Assembly (NCBI GenBank): GCA_002774705.1
Contig: PFCN01000014.1
Span: 1-20,461, forward strand
Direction of reading: 5' to 3'
Origin: Candidatus Niyogibacteria bacterium CG10_big_fil_rev_8_21_14_0_10_42_19
GTDB lineage: Bacteria; Patescibacteriota; Minisyncoccia; 1-14-0-10-42-19
DNA length: 20,461 nucleotides
This document shows, one piece after another, positions 1 to 5,475 of this stretch. Below the pieces are notes generated by a model. That model searched no databases and was not told where the DNA came from. It worked only from the letters and a program-made list of their open reading frames with translations. Made by a program: the position numbers and the translations under genes. How positions within the stretch are numbered: the stretch's first letter is position 1; every line of letters begins with the position of its first letter.

Positions 1-1314
1 CGTCGTCGATGCTCCGGCGCTGAAGTTTTGCAGCGCCGTCCACGTGTTGCCCGTGCCGAGGTTGAGCGCGAGTTCTCCGCTTGAAAAAGCGAGAGAACTC
101 GCGACTGAAACGGCCGCCAGTTCTCTTGACGCATTGTTGTATAAAAGCGAGTCTGCCGATATTGATTGCAAATTTGCCGTCCCAGAGAGATTAAATGAAG
201 TAGTGGAAGCCGTCCCGAAGTAGCCGGTGCCGGAGACCGTGAATGCGGTTGAAGAAGCATATGGCGCGGTGAGAAGTGCGGCCGATGGGAGCGTGATGGA
301 GCCGATGTTGCTGATGGTGGTGGTGGACGTGCCGCCGAAATACGCCGTGTCGAACACGGAGAAGCGCGTCGTCGAAGCTTGGATGAAAGAACTTGCGGTC
401 GACGATGTTGCGGAGAGATACGGGACGGTGATTGCGCCGGAGAGCGTCTGTGCGCCCGAGACGGTGAGGTCGCCCGAAAGGGTGAGGTTGGTGCCGGTGA
501 GCGTGCCGGTCAAGGTGCCGCCCACGAGCGGAAGGTAATTGCTGGCGGTAATGCCATCGGGAATATCGGCGTCGGTGAGTCCCGAGACGCCGGAGGCAGT
601 GACGTTCTTGAGATTGGTGCCGGAGAGCTTGTCTATCCGCCCCATCATTCCAATAATTCTAAAGAGTGCGTCAATCTGTTTGTCGTATGCGTCTTTTGTG
701 ACAAACGTGTCGCTTGATGGATTCACATACACCGGTACATAGCTCGCGCTTCCCCCACTTCCGGCGCTCACCTGCGAGATGCGCGAGAGCAAATCGTTCC
801 TTAGACTCGCGATTCTGGCGTTCAACGTATTCTCGTCCACTCCGATCGTGACGGATGATTGCGTGTGCGGGGCGGCAGGCTGTGTGATGTATTGGTTACT
901 AACGGTCGTTGTCGCGGGCTCCCGCTCTGATGTCACAAAAGTTGGCGGCGGCTGTACCTGTGTTGGCTCTTTCACTATTCCCTCGTCGCAGGTGCCGAAG
1001 ACGCGACAGAGCCATGCGCCAACGCGCTCTCTGATGCTCCCCGTCTCGTACATCAAACGCGAAGCAAATACGTCAAGAGTCTCGGATATGCGTACAAGCG
1101 ATTCACCAGCTACGTCCGCCACAGAGAGCGCAAGCGCGTGGGTACTCTGCGGAGTATCAAATCTCACCGCAAGCGCGAACGTGGGGATGGCAACCGCGGC
1201 GACGAGCACTAGAGAGAGAGAGAGAAAGTAAAACGCGCCGCGCTTCGCGCGGCGTGCGGCGAATTCTCGCGCTTTTGACGTAATAAAATCGCTCCCAAAC
1301 TCGTCATCAAACAT
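1..1314 (-). CDS. Large surface/adhesin-like protein, N-terminal part (runs off left edge)
   Basis: Open for 438 codons from the ATG at 1314 to the window edge with no stop, so the C-terminus is missing. Residues 1-25 are polar and basic, and 26-50 form one hydrophobic segment (core FYFLSLSLVLVAAVAIP), so the protein is probably anchored with its bulk outside. About 150 residues of mixed helix and Pro/Thr linker follow. The remainder is Thr/Ser/Gly-rich and quasi-repetitive, with units such as LPLVGGTLTGTLTGTNLTLSG, TLSGAITV and GTASTTSFNLSG. Such beta-rich repeats are common in very large CPR surface proteins, where they form fibre-like stalks; that role here is inference. Its GC content is clearly higher than in the genes to the right, which may reflect transfer or repeat composition. 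A -10 box lies 6 nt before this ATG. The frame also stays open upstream to an ATG at 1467, so the start is not certain. Confidence 0.8.
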   Translation of the reverse strand, partial: MFDDEFGSDFITSKAREFAARRAKRGAFYFLSLSLVLVAAVAIPTFALAVRFDTPQSTHALALSVADVAGESLVRISETLDVFASRLMYETGSIRERVGAWLCRVFGTCDEGIVKEPTQVQPPPTFVTSEREPATTTVSNQYITQPAAPHTQSSVTIGVDENTLNARIASLRNDLLSRISQVSAGSGGSASYVPVYVNPSSDTFVTKDAYDKQIDALFRIIGMMGRIDKLSGTNLKNVTASGVSGLTDADIPDGITASNYLPLVGGTLTGTLTGTNLTLSGDLTVSGAQTLSGAITVPYLSATSSTASSFIQASTTRFSVFDTAYFGGTSTTTISNIGSITLPSAALLTAPYASSTAFTVSGTGYFGTASTTSFNLSGTANLQSISADSLLYNNASRELAAVSVASSLAFSSGELALNLGTGNTWTALQNFSAGASTT

Positions 1315-1467
1315 ATCTGTATTGTAACAAAAAACTGTGGGGGGGGTACTGCCAGATGTGGATAAAAAAACATGCCCCGTTTCCGCCCATTCTTTCTCGA
1401 CATAGTGAAAACCGCACTCTTCGCATTGGTATAACTCGTTGTTGGTTTCGTCAGTATTTTTGACCAT
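1315..1467 (-). other. In-frame N-terminal extension with zinc-ribbon-like start and C8 tract
   Basis: An ATG at 1467 opens 51 codons that join the surface-protein frame without a stop. The first 29 residues (MVKNTDETNNELYQCEECGF then HYVEKEWAE) contain a CxxC knuckle and look like the start of a small soluble metal-binding protein. The expected second half is absent and is replaced by a low-complexity stretch carrying a run of eight C (minus strand, 1339-1346). This may be a remnant of a small gene fused in frame, or simply an open upstream region. No Shine-Dalgarno is seen before 1467, which lies only a few bases after the end of the upstream broken gene. Which of 1467 and 1314 is used cannot be decided from sequence alone. 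Confidence 0.4.
1321..1326 (-). promoter_or_regulatory. -10 box TACAAT before the surface-protein ATG
   Basis: TACAAT (minus strand) ends 6 nt before the ATG at 1314, so transcription would begin at or next to the start codon (leaderless mRNA). No convincing -35 is visible. Confidence 0.4.
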
Positions 1468-1471
1468 ACTG

Positions 1472-2484
1472 TTATTTAAGTTCTGTCGGCAAATGCCTCA
1501 AGAATTCCTTCACCGATTCCGAGCATCCCTTAAAATCTGTTTCGGGTTCGTATAGCAATGAAAAACCCTTGCTTTCTTTACGATCTCCATCCTATAAATA
1601 TATCTCTACAACACCATTTTCATAGTCGGTGCTGGAATCGTCAATAAGATTGCGGGTATATCTCGCGCGCAATTCTCTCGCAAGACATCGCGACTATATG
1701 CGGTACCGACAATCGGAGCGACGGTGTTGCGCAAGAATCGCGCATACTCGGTCTTTGTTTCTTTGTCGGAATCAAGCGGATAGAGCATTGCTATAGCAAC
1801 ACGACCGTAGTCGAGGAAATAATCAGTCTGCGCATCCGCGGCGGGTGTTTCGTGTTCAACTCGAAGATGCCAACGACCGTTAAGAAAATTCCATGCGCAT
1901 GAGCGGTTGAAAGCAACATCACCGCAATCAACTCTACTCTCAATCCACTTTTCAGGGTCTCCTATCTCATGTACCTCGACGAGTATAAACTCGCCGAATT
2001 AGCCAAGCTCGGATTGCGGCCACGGGATATTTGGATCTTTGGTAAGCACCATATATGTGTTGTCAATTCCTTGAGAGCTACGCATATACCATCCTTCTGG
2101 CAGTTCACCTTCGGTAATGCCAAAGGGATATTGCGTCGCCGTATCTCCTGTTTTATCGACGGTGATGCTTTGTTCGGGAATCCCTACCTGATCACAAAAT
2201 GTTACTATGCGTCCCGGCAGTGGAATGCGGAAGAGTGTAAACACTTCTATGGTCACTCGATTTCCTCCGTCGGTTTCAACGACGCGACTTTGACCAAGCT
2301 TTAGTGCGATGCGTTGAAACGGGTTGTCTAGTGTCTCGTTTGTTGCGTACTGAGCGCACTGCTCTAAGCGTTCATCAACTGACACGATATTGTGTATCGT
2401 TAGTTTTGGGATGATAACACCAATAGCGAGGGCGATTACGACAATGAGTATCGTTCTATGTTTTGAGTCACGCATGAAAAGCAT
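1472..2484 (-). pseudogene. Decayed gene for a membrane-anchored protein (two stops and a frameshift)
   Basis: The reading frame starts at ATG 2484 (or ATG 2475). Residues 11-30 form a transmembrane anchor (TILIVVIALAIGVIIPKLTI), then a soluble region runs to an in-frame TAA at 1999-2001 (codon 162). The same frame continues for 130 further sense codons with protein-like composition (for example WHLRVEHETPAADAQTDYFL) but no ATG, GTG or TTG before 1788. Around 1660-1700 the coding-like reading moves to another frame (RNLIDDSSTDYENGVVEIYL), meets TAG at 1592-1594, and resumes with KGFSLLYEPETDFKGC before a final TAA at 1472-1474. Two stops plus a frameshift indicate a gene decaying from an original of about 335 codons. 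A truncated 161-aa product could still be made. The family is not recognised. It could instead reflect sequence errors. Confidence 0.6.
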
Positions 2485-2492
2485 AACTACAT

Positions 2493-2498
2493 TTTATA
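2493..2498 (-). promoter_or_regulatory. -10 box TATAAA before the broken membrane-protein gene
   Basis: TATAAA on the minus strand ends 8 nt before the ATG at 2484. No good -35 is seen. No Shine-Dalgarno fits in the short gap, so translation would be leaderless or nearly so. Confidence 0.4.
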
Positions 2499-2512
2499 CT
2501 TTTCCGGGCATA

Positions 2513-2546
2513 AACGAAAATCGCCCCAACTGGGACGATTTTCGTT
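2513..2546. terminator. Strong hairpin, probable bidirectional terminator
   Basis: A 15-bp stem with one mismatch (arms 2513-2527 and 2532-2546, loop AACT). The GC-rich top (CGCCCC/GGGACG) sits on a base with A4 on one side and T4 on the other. It lies between the end of the cassette genes and the promoter of the gene to the left, so it could end transcription coming from either side. There is no long U-run after it, so termination strength is uncertain. Confidence 0.5.
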
Positions 2547-2618
2547 CTGGATACCGGACTCACCGGGTATGCCGTGTCGGAATAGAGGGATGGTTTCTCG
2601 AGGGGATTAGGTCGCCTC

Positions 2619-2638
2619 GATACTTCCAACCTTGGCTG
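2619..2638. repeat. 20-bp direct repeat, left copy
   Basis: GATACTTCCAACCTTGGCTG, identical and in the same orientation at 4228-4247. The two copies bracket the three-gene cassette between them. The sequence to the left of this copy differs from that of the right copy. Confidence 0.75.
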
Positions 2639-2694
2639 TCCTTCTCGGTCTAGAATTACCAACAGTGAGATACCGGAAGGGTATCTTAAGCTGT

Positions 2695-2961
2695 TCATTC
2701 ACCTTGATTTGAAGCAGTCAGGTCAGACTTGGGTTTCCCCAAGATTTTTTTAGCTTCAAGGTGTCCATACTTCTTTATCAGCCATCGCTCCCAAAATGCT
2801 TGTTGCTCTTTTTCGATTCTTTCTCGTCGCTCACCTCCTTGATCACCAGTCAAGATTTTTATGGGAATTACGTCTCCATCTTTATTTACAACTTCAAAAT
2901 TAATAAAGAAGTGCTCAGACCCCCTTAGGATTGTTAAATCCTCAACCAGAGATATTCTCAC
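2695..2961 (-). CDS. Hypothetical protein, 88 aa
   Basis: Small soluble protein, not recognised. The N-terminal 40 residues look like beta-strands (HFFINFEVVNKDGDVIPIKI). The C-terminal half is charged and helical (GGERRERIEKEQQAFWERWL). The start is GTG at 2961, chosen because AGGAG lies 8 nt upstream; this is one of the few clear Shine-Dalgarno sites in the window. It is the last gene of the cassette between the 20-bp direct repeats. The reading frame is also open upstream to the TGA that ends the neighbouring 125-aa ORF, so both could be halves of one interrupted gene (about 229 aa). The SD favours two genes. Confidence 0.6.
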   Translation of the reverse strand: MRISLVEDLTILRGSEHFFINFEVVNKDGDVIPIKILTGDQGGERRERIEKEQQAFWERWLIKKYGHLEAKKILGKPKSDLTASNQGE

Positions 2962-3006
2962 AATGTCCGCTCCTTTATCGTTTTCCAGGGGTTGATCTGT
3001 GAGTAT

Positions 3007-3384
3007 TCAAATCAAGGAACTTCTGAACTTGAACCACTTATCATTATCAGTTACAGAACTTGGAAGTCCGTGCTTGCAAAGAAAGCTCTCAAGTTCTTCG
3101 TGCAGGGCGTGAAAACTCAAAAATTCTGCTACCTCAGTTGAATCTGGTGAGGAGTTTAGAATATCGATTTTGTCCTTTGCGAGTTTTCCGGTCAATTTTG
3201 TATGCAAAACCCAATCACAATAAAGACGGAGTGTGGGGTAGCCGTCACTGCCGATGATCTTTCTGATTTGCGATAAAAGATACACAATCCATGTCTCAGC
3301 GACAAGAGACTCGGACCAAATCTCTGAAGAAAACTCTTGATCTTGTAGATGTTGGTCAAGTTTTTCGATTATTTGGTGCCTCAT
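3007..3384 (-). CDS. Hypothetical protein, 125 aa
   Basis: Predicted soluble, mostly helical, with no membrane segment and no motif that I recognise. It starts at ATG 3384 (MRHQIIEKLDQHLQDQEF) and ends at TGA 3007-3009 after KWFKFRSSLI. It lies 46 nt downstream of the broken gene at 3431-4204, on the same strand, so the two could be co-transcribed. The next 15 codons after its TGA are open and lead in frame into the 88-aa ORF, which leaves open that this is the first half of a longer protein cut by a nonsense codon. AT-rich and unlike the GC-rich surface gene to the left. Function unknown. Confidence 0.6.
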   Translation of the reverse strand: MRHQIIEKLDQHLQDQEFSSEIWSESLVAETWIVYLLSQIRKIIGSDGYPTLRLYCDWVLHTKLTGKLAKDKIDILNSSPDSTEVAEFLSFHALHEELESFLCKHGLPSSVTDNDKWFKFRSSLI

Positions 3385-3430
3385 GTTTGAAAATTATTGA
3401 AACTTTCTTCTAAAATCGTGGCTATTTACA

Positions 3431-4204
3431 TTAACTAATATTTCCGAACACAATTTCGTTAGCAGTGTCGACGGCTTCATCAACAGTATCTTTTGTAACA
3501 CGTTGGATGTGTGTGTCAGTGATCATTAAAAACCACCTACAAAATATAAAAATGTATAACAAATTCCTGCGATACTGAGCATCCTCATGTTTGGCAATAT
3601 GCAACGAAAGCAGTTTTCCATGATGGCTCTCGCATAAAAATTGGTAATGAGTATAAAAACCTTTTGAGTTGGGCAGTTTTGTACTCTCAATAAGCTCGCG
3701 TATTATAGGAAACGGATCCTTATATGCATCACTTGCCGTTATGTCGGGGTATCGTTTCCCTGGTTCGCCTAATTCATCACGAGTATGTTCATATTGGGTT
3801 TTAAAGTTTTCATCTCCAAACTCATCAAAAAACCTCTTCATTACGCGCATCATCTCCCATAAACAAATTTCATTTTGTACTTCTCTCTTTTGGTTTATGT
3901 AATGTTCCAAGCGGAATACATTTTCACAAACTAGGCGTGCAGGAAAGAAATTGAAGTGTTGGTACTCACTACCTCCCAAAAACAAAGAAAATTTTATGTT
4001 TTCCCATGTGCTTTTTACTGTCGGGAAGAAATACGCAAATCCAATCTCTTACTGAGCATCAGAATTATGATGCTCAGTAAGAATCTGAATGTGACCATTT
4101 CCGACACCAATCAATAAATTTATTGCTCTTTCAAGCCGTTTGATTTTTTCAGGCTCTAACAGTCCTTGGAATTTTTCTATCTGTTCTTTAGGAATTTTCT
4201 TCAT
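3431..4204 (-). pseudogene. Hypothetical helical protein gene interrupted by a palindrome carrying TAA
   Basis: From ATG 4204 the frame reads 51 codons (MKKIPKEQIEKFQGLLEPEK onward), hits TAA at 4049-4051, and continues in the same frame for about 205 codons (EIGFAYFFPTVKSTWENIKF onward) to the stop at 3431. The whole frame is 258 codons. The stop lies inside a 36-bp perfect palindrome (4047-4082), a multiple of three, suggesting an in-frame insertion. A shorter product could start at TTG 3985, giving 184 aa. The protein appears soluble, helical and rich in aromatic residues, His and Cys (YTHYQFLCESHHGKLL, then FIFCRWFLMI). Its family is not recognised. It begins 24 nt after the right 20-bp repeat and is the first gene of the cassette. 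Either the gene is dead or the hairpin is bypassed during translation; the former is more likely. Confidence 0.55.
4047..4082. repeat. 36-bp perfect palindrome inside a coding frame
   Basis: Arms of 15 bp (4047-4061 and 4068-4082) around the 6-nt loop GAATTA. On the minus strand the distal arm contains the in-frame TAA of the interrupted gene. No second copy was seen in the window. Confidence 0.85.
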
Positions 4205-4227
4205 AAATAATGGCAGTCGGGTCTCTG

Positions 4228-4247
4228 GATACTTCCAACCTTGGCTG
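4228..4247. repeat. 20-bp direct repeat, right copy, fused to tRNA-Gln 3'-end copy
   Basis: Identical to 2619-2638. Its last bases (GGCTG) are also the first bases of the tRNA-Gln 3'-end copy starting at 4243, so the repeat and the tRNA-derived sequence overlap by 5 bp. This is the arrangement expected of an attachment-site junction, though no integrase gene is present in the window. Confidence 0.75.
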
Positions 4248-4416
4248 GGGAGCTAGGGATCGCCTCTCACGTCTCGGGCTTGAGGCCCTCGCTGCACTGC
4301 TGTTTGTTAGCCAATCGCTTCGCTCTTGGACAAACAGGGAGCCTTTCAGTCGAGACGCTACGTCAACATAGTCGTAATACTTCTTGTTGACGTGCGCCTT
4401 CGGTTCGAATCCTACC
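4243..4416. repeat. tRNA-Gln-derived structured element A
   Basis: The plus strand starts with GGCTGGGGAGCTAGGGATCG, the complement of the tRNA-Gln 3' end, and ends with a T-arm-like GGTTCGAATCCTACC (4402-4416) in the opposite orientation. Between them are three nested or adjacent stems: CGTCTCG (4270-4276) with CGAGACG (4351-4357); CTGTTTGT/CCAA with TTGG/ACAAACAG (4300-4337); and ACGTCAACA (4360-4368) with TGTTGACGT (4385-4393). The element lies downstream of the real tRNA-Gln. Translation of the region gives an 81-aa ORF, judged spurious. It could be a non-coding mobile element or a structured RNA. Confidence 0.6.
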
Positions 4417-4430
4417 TGCGAACAGATATG

Positions 4431-4470
4431 CAATTTTCCATAATACCTTAAACGGTATTATAAAAAATTG
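4431..4470 (-). terminator. AT-rich hairpin downstream of tRNA-Gln 3'-end copy B
   Basis: The inner stem ATAATACC/GGTATTAT and outer stem CAATTTT/AAAATTG are separated by a 2-nt internal loop. It sits just downstream (minus strand) of the tRNA 3'-end copy at 4475-4493, in the same relative place as the hairpin behind the real tRNA-Gln. Confidence 0.4.
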
Positions 4471-4474
4471 ATAT

Positions 4475-4633
4475 GGCTGGGGAGCTAGGGATCCGCTTCG
4501 CTAGAACCATGCTCGGCTTCGCCTGCGCTTTAGAAACCGACGGTTTCTAACGCTCGCTTCGCTCGCTGTTTTCCTCCACGGGGAGACACTTCCGTTTCTC
4601 CCCGACCCCCTCTCAAAGGTTCAATCCCTAGCC
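4475..4633. repeat. tRNA-Gln-derived structured element B
   Basis: Starts with GGCTGGGGAGCTAGGGATC (19 bases, shared with element A; 18 of them shared with the tRNA) and ends with the inverted GGTTCAATCCCTAGCC (4618-4633). CTAGGGAT (4485-4492) and ATCCCTAG (4624-4631) are an exact 8-bp outer stem. Inside are TTAGAAACC-GAC-GGTTTCTAA, CGGGGAGA (4579-4586) with TCTCCCCG (4597-4604), and repeated GCTTCGC/CGCTTCGCTCGC units. No ORF of interest. Same design and orientation as element A. Confidence 0.6.
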
Positions 4634-4646
4634 AAACAACCGGAGC

Positions 4647-4678
4647 AAAATTTTAATGCCAAAAGGCATAAAAATTTT
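4647..4678 (-). terminator. Probable tRNA-Gln terminator
   Basis: A 14-bp stem with one mismatch (arms 4647-4660 and 4665-4678, loop AAAA), beginning 6 nt after the tRNA-Gln 3' end on the minus strand. The top ATGCC/GGCAT is followed by AAAATTTT, giving a short U-run. Confidence 0.5.
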
Positions 4679-4683
4679 ACTTG

Positions 4684-4755
4684 CTGGGGAGCTAGGGATC
4701 GAACCTAGAGTCTTCAGGTTCAAAGCCTGACGTGTTACCATTACACCACTCCCCA
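4684..4755 (-). tRNA. tRNA-Gln (anticodon TTG)
   Basis: A 72-nt cloverleaf with perfect stems: acceptor TGGGGAG/CTCCCCA, D-stem GTGT/ACAC, anticodon stem TCAGG/CCTGA around loop CTTTGAA (anticodon TTG), T-stem CTAGG/CCTAG around TTCGATC. The discriminator is G and the genome then reads CA, so CCA is not encoded. The first 15 nt overlap the end of the upstream HTH gene, so the tRNA is probably made from that gene's transcript and freed by RNase P. Two partial copies of its 3' end lie just downstream. Confidence 0.95.
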
Positions 4756-5427
4756 ATGTTTGCAAATACCTTGTACCCAACCATCGATTTTTCTAACTAA
4801 TGTAATGCTGTTAGGTACGTGTATTCTTACTAATCCATTATACTCTTTTCCTATATTTTTTCTTTTCGGACTTAAATTGTTCCGCTTAAAATAAACTCGA
4901 AATGCGGTTTTTGGAACATTCAGCGCGGATGACCAAAATTTTAAGGCTTTTTTTAAATCTCCTCTCTCATGAATATAAAGCTCAAATTTTATTTTTTCAA
5001 TAGGCGCTTTAGAAAATTCATTTAACCACTTTCTAAACACAACGATCATAAGAGGGTCCGAATTAGAAAATTTAATATTCGTGCCTGAATGATAATATTT
5101 TTCTTTAGACCCTTCCGCCCAATAAAGAGCTATCCCTAAAAGAAATCTTTCTCTTTTTGTTAATTTACTAATGTCTTTTAGTGCTTCGGTTTTTGTTCTT
5201 TCCCACCTCTGCATTCTTAGCAAATGGACTTTCTCCCAACCCCTTTTCATTGCGGCTAATTTCTTTGCTGTGAGGCGTTGTTTCTGTTTTTTAGATAAAT
5301 TTACGCTTCGCAACCATAACGACAATGTAGATTTGGAAACAGGCACTTTTTGAAGAATTTCTCTGTACGACAGCCCCTTTCCCCTCAATTTTAGAGCAAT
5401 TTGTTTTTCGGCTTGTTTTTGAACCAT
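4741..5427 (-). CDS. HTH-domain protein, possibly LAGLIDADG-endonuclease-like
   Basis: 228 aa. Residues 5-42 form a helix-turn-helix of resolvase/transposase style (LRGKGLSYREILQKVPVSKS). The rest resembles a widespread CPR family whose core GIALYWAEGSK (98-108) and FSNSDPLMI (120-128) recall degenerate LAGLIDADG folds; that link is from memory and needs a profile search. The protein is very basic, fitting nucleic-acid binding. The last four sense codons (WGVV) and the TAA are the first 15 bases of tRNA-Gln, so the C-terminus is partly written by the tRNA. A promoter (TTGTAA-N17-TATAAT) lies just upstream. RNase P processing of the joint transcript would remove the stop codon from the mRNA. 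Role unknown: regulator, or mobile-element protein tied to the tRNA. Confidence 0.75.
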   Translation of the reverse strand: MVQKQAEKQIALKLRGKGLSYREILQKVPVSKSTLSLWLRSVNLSKKQKQRLTAKKLAAMKRGWEKVHLLRMQRWERTKTEALKDISKLTKRERFLLGIALYWAEGSKEKYYHSGTNIKFSNSDPLMIVVFRKWLNEFSKAPIEKIKFELYIHERGDLKKALKFWSSALNVPKTAFRVYFKRNNLSPKRKNIGKEYNGLVRIHVPNSITLVRKIDGWVQGICKHWGVV

Positions 5428-5442
5428 GGTATATATAATAAA

Positions 5443-5471
5443 ATTATACCACCGTGGTTCGATAGTTACAA
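5443..5471 (-). promoter_or_regulatory. Promoter of the HTH gene and tRNA-Gln
   Basis: -35 TTGTAA (5466-5471), 17-nt spacer, -10 TATAAT (5443-5448), all on the minus strand. The expected start point leaves a leader of about 8 nt before ATG 5427. It is the only evident promoter for tRNA-Gln. Confidence 0.65.
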
Positions 5472-5475
5472 ACTC

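Noticed and set aside
1209..1403. 64-aa minus-strand ORF
   Set aside because: Out of frame with the long surface-protein frame that covers the same bases; a shadow ORF.
1606..1788. 60-aa ORF as an independent gene
   Set aside because: It is the tail of a longer frame without start codons after the TAA at 1999; treated as part of the decayed gene.
2468..2698. 76-aa minus-strand ORF starting at the 88-aa gene's stop (ATGA overlap)
   Set aside because: It runs through the 20-bp repeat, the terminator hairpin and into the next gene's start. Composition fits non-coding DNA.
1592..4051. Reassigned stop codons as an explanation for the interrupted frames
   Set aside because: The affected stops include TAA, TAG and possibly TGA, while intact genes here end normally in all three; a changed genetic code does not fit.
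4188..4433. 81-aa minus-strand ORF (SQVGFEPKAHVNKKYYDY onward)
   Set aside because: It lies wholly in element A, its translation is made of hairpins and reversed tRNA T-arm sequence (VGFEP, PRLEVSR), and it has no RBS. Spurious.
4475..4633. CRISPR-like or tandem repeat array from the GCTTCGC units and tRNA-end copies
   Set aside because: The units are short, irregular and partly hairpin arms; no regular spacer length. No CRISPR array is present in the window.
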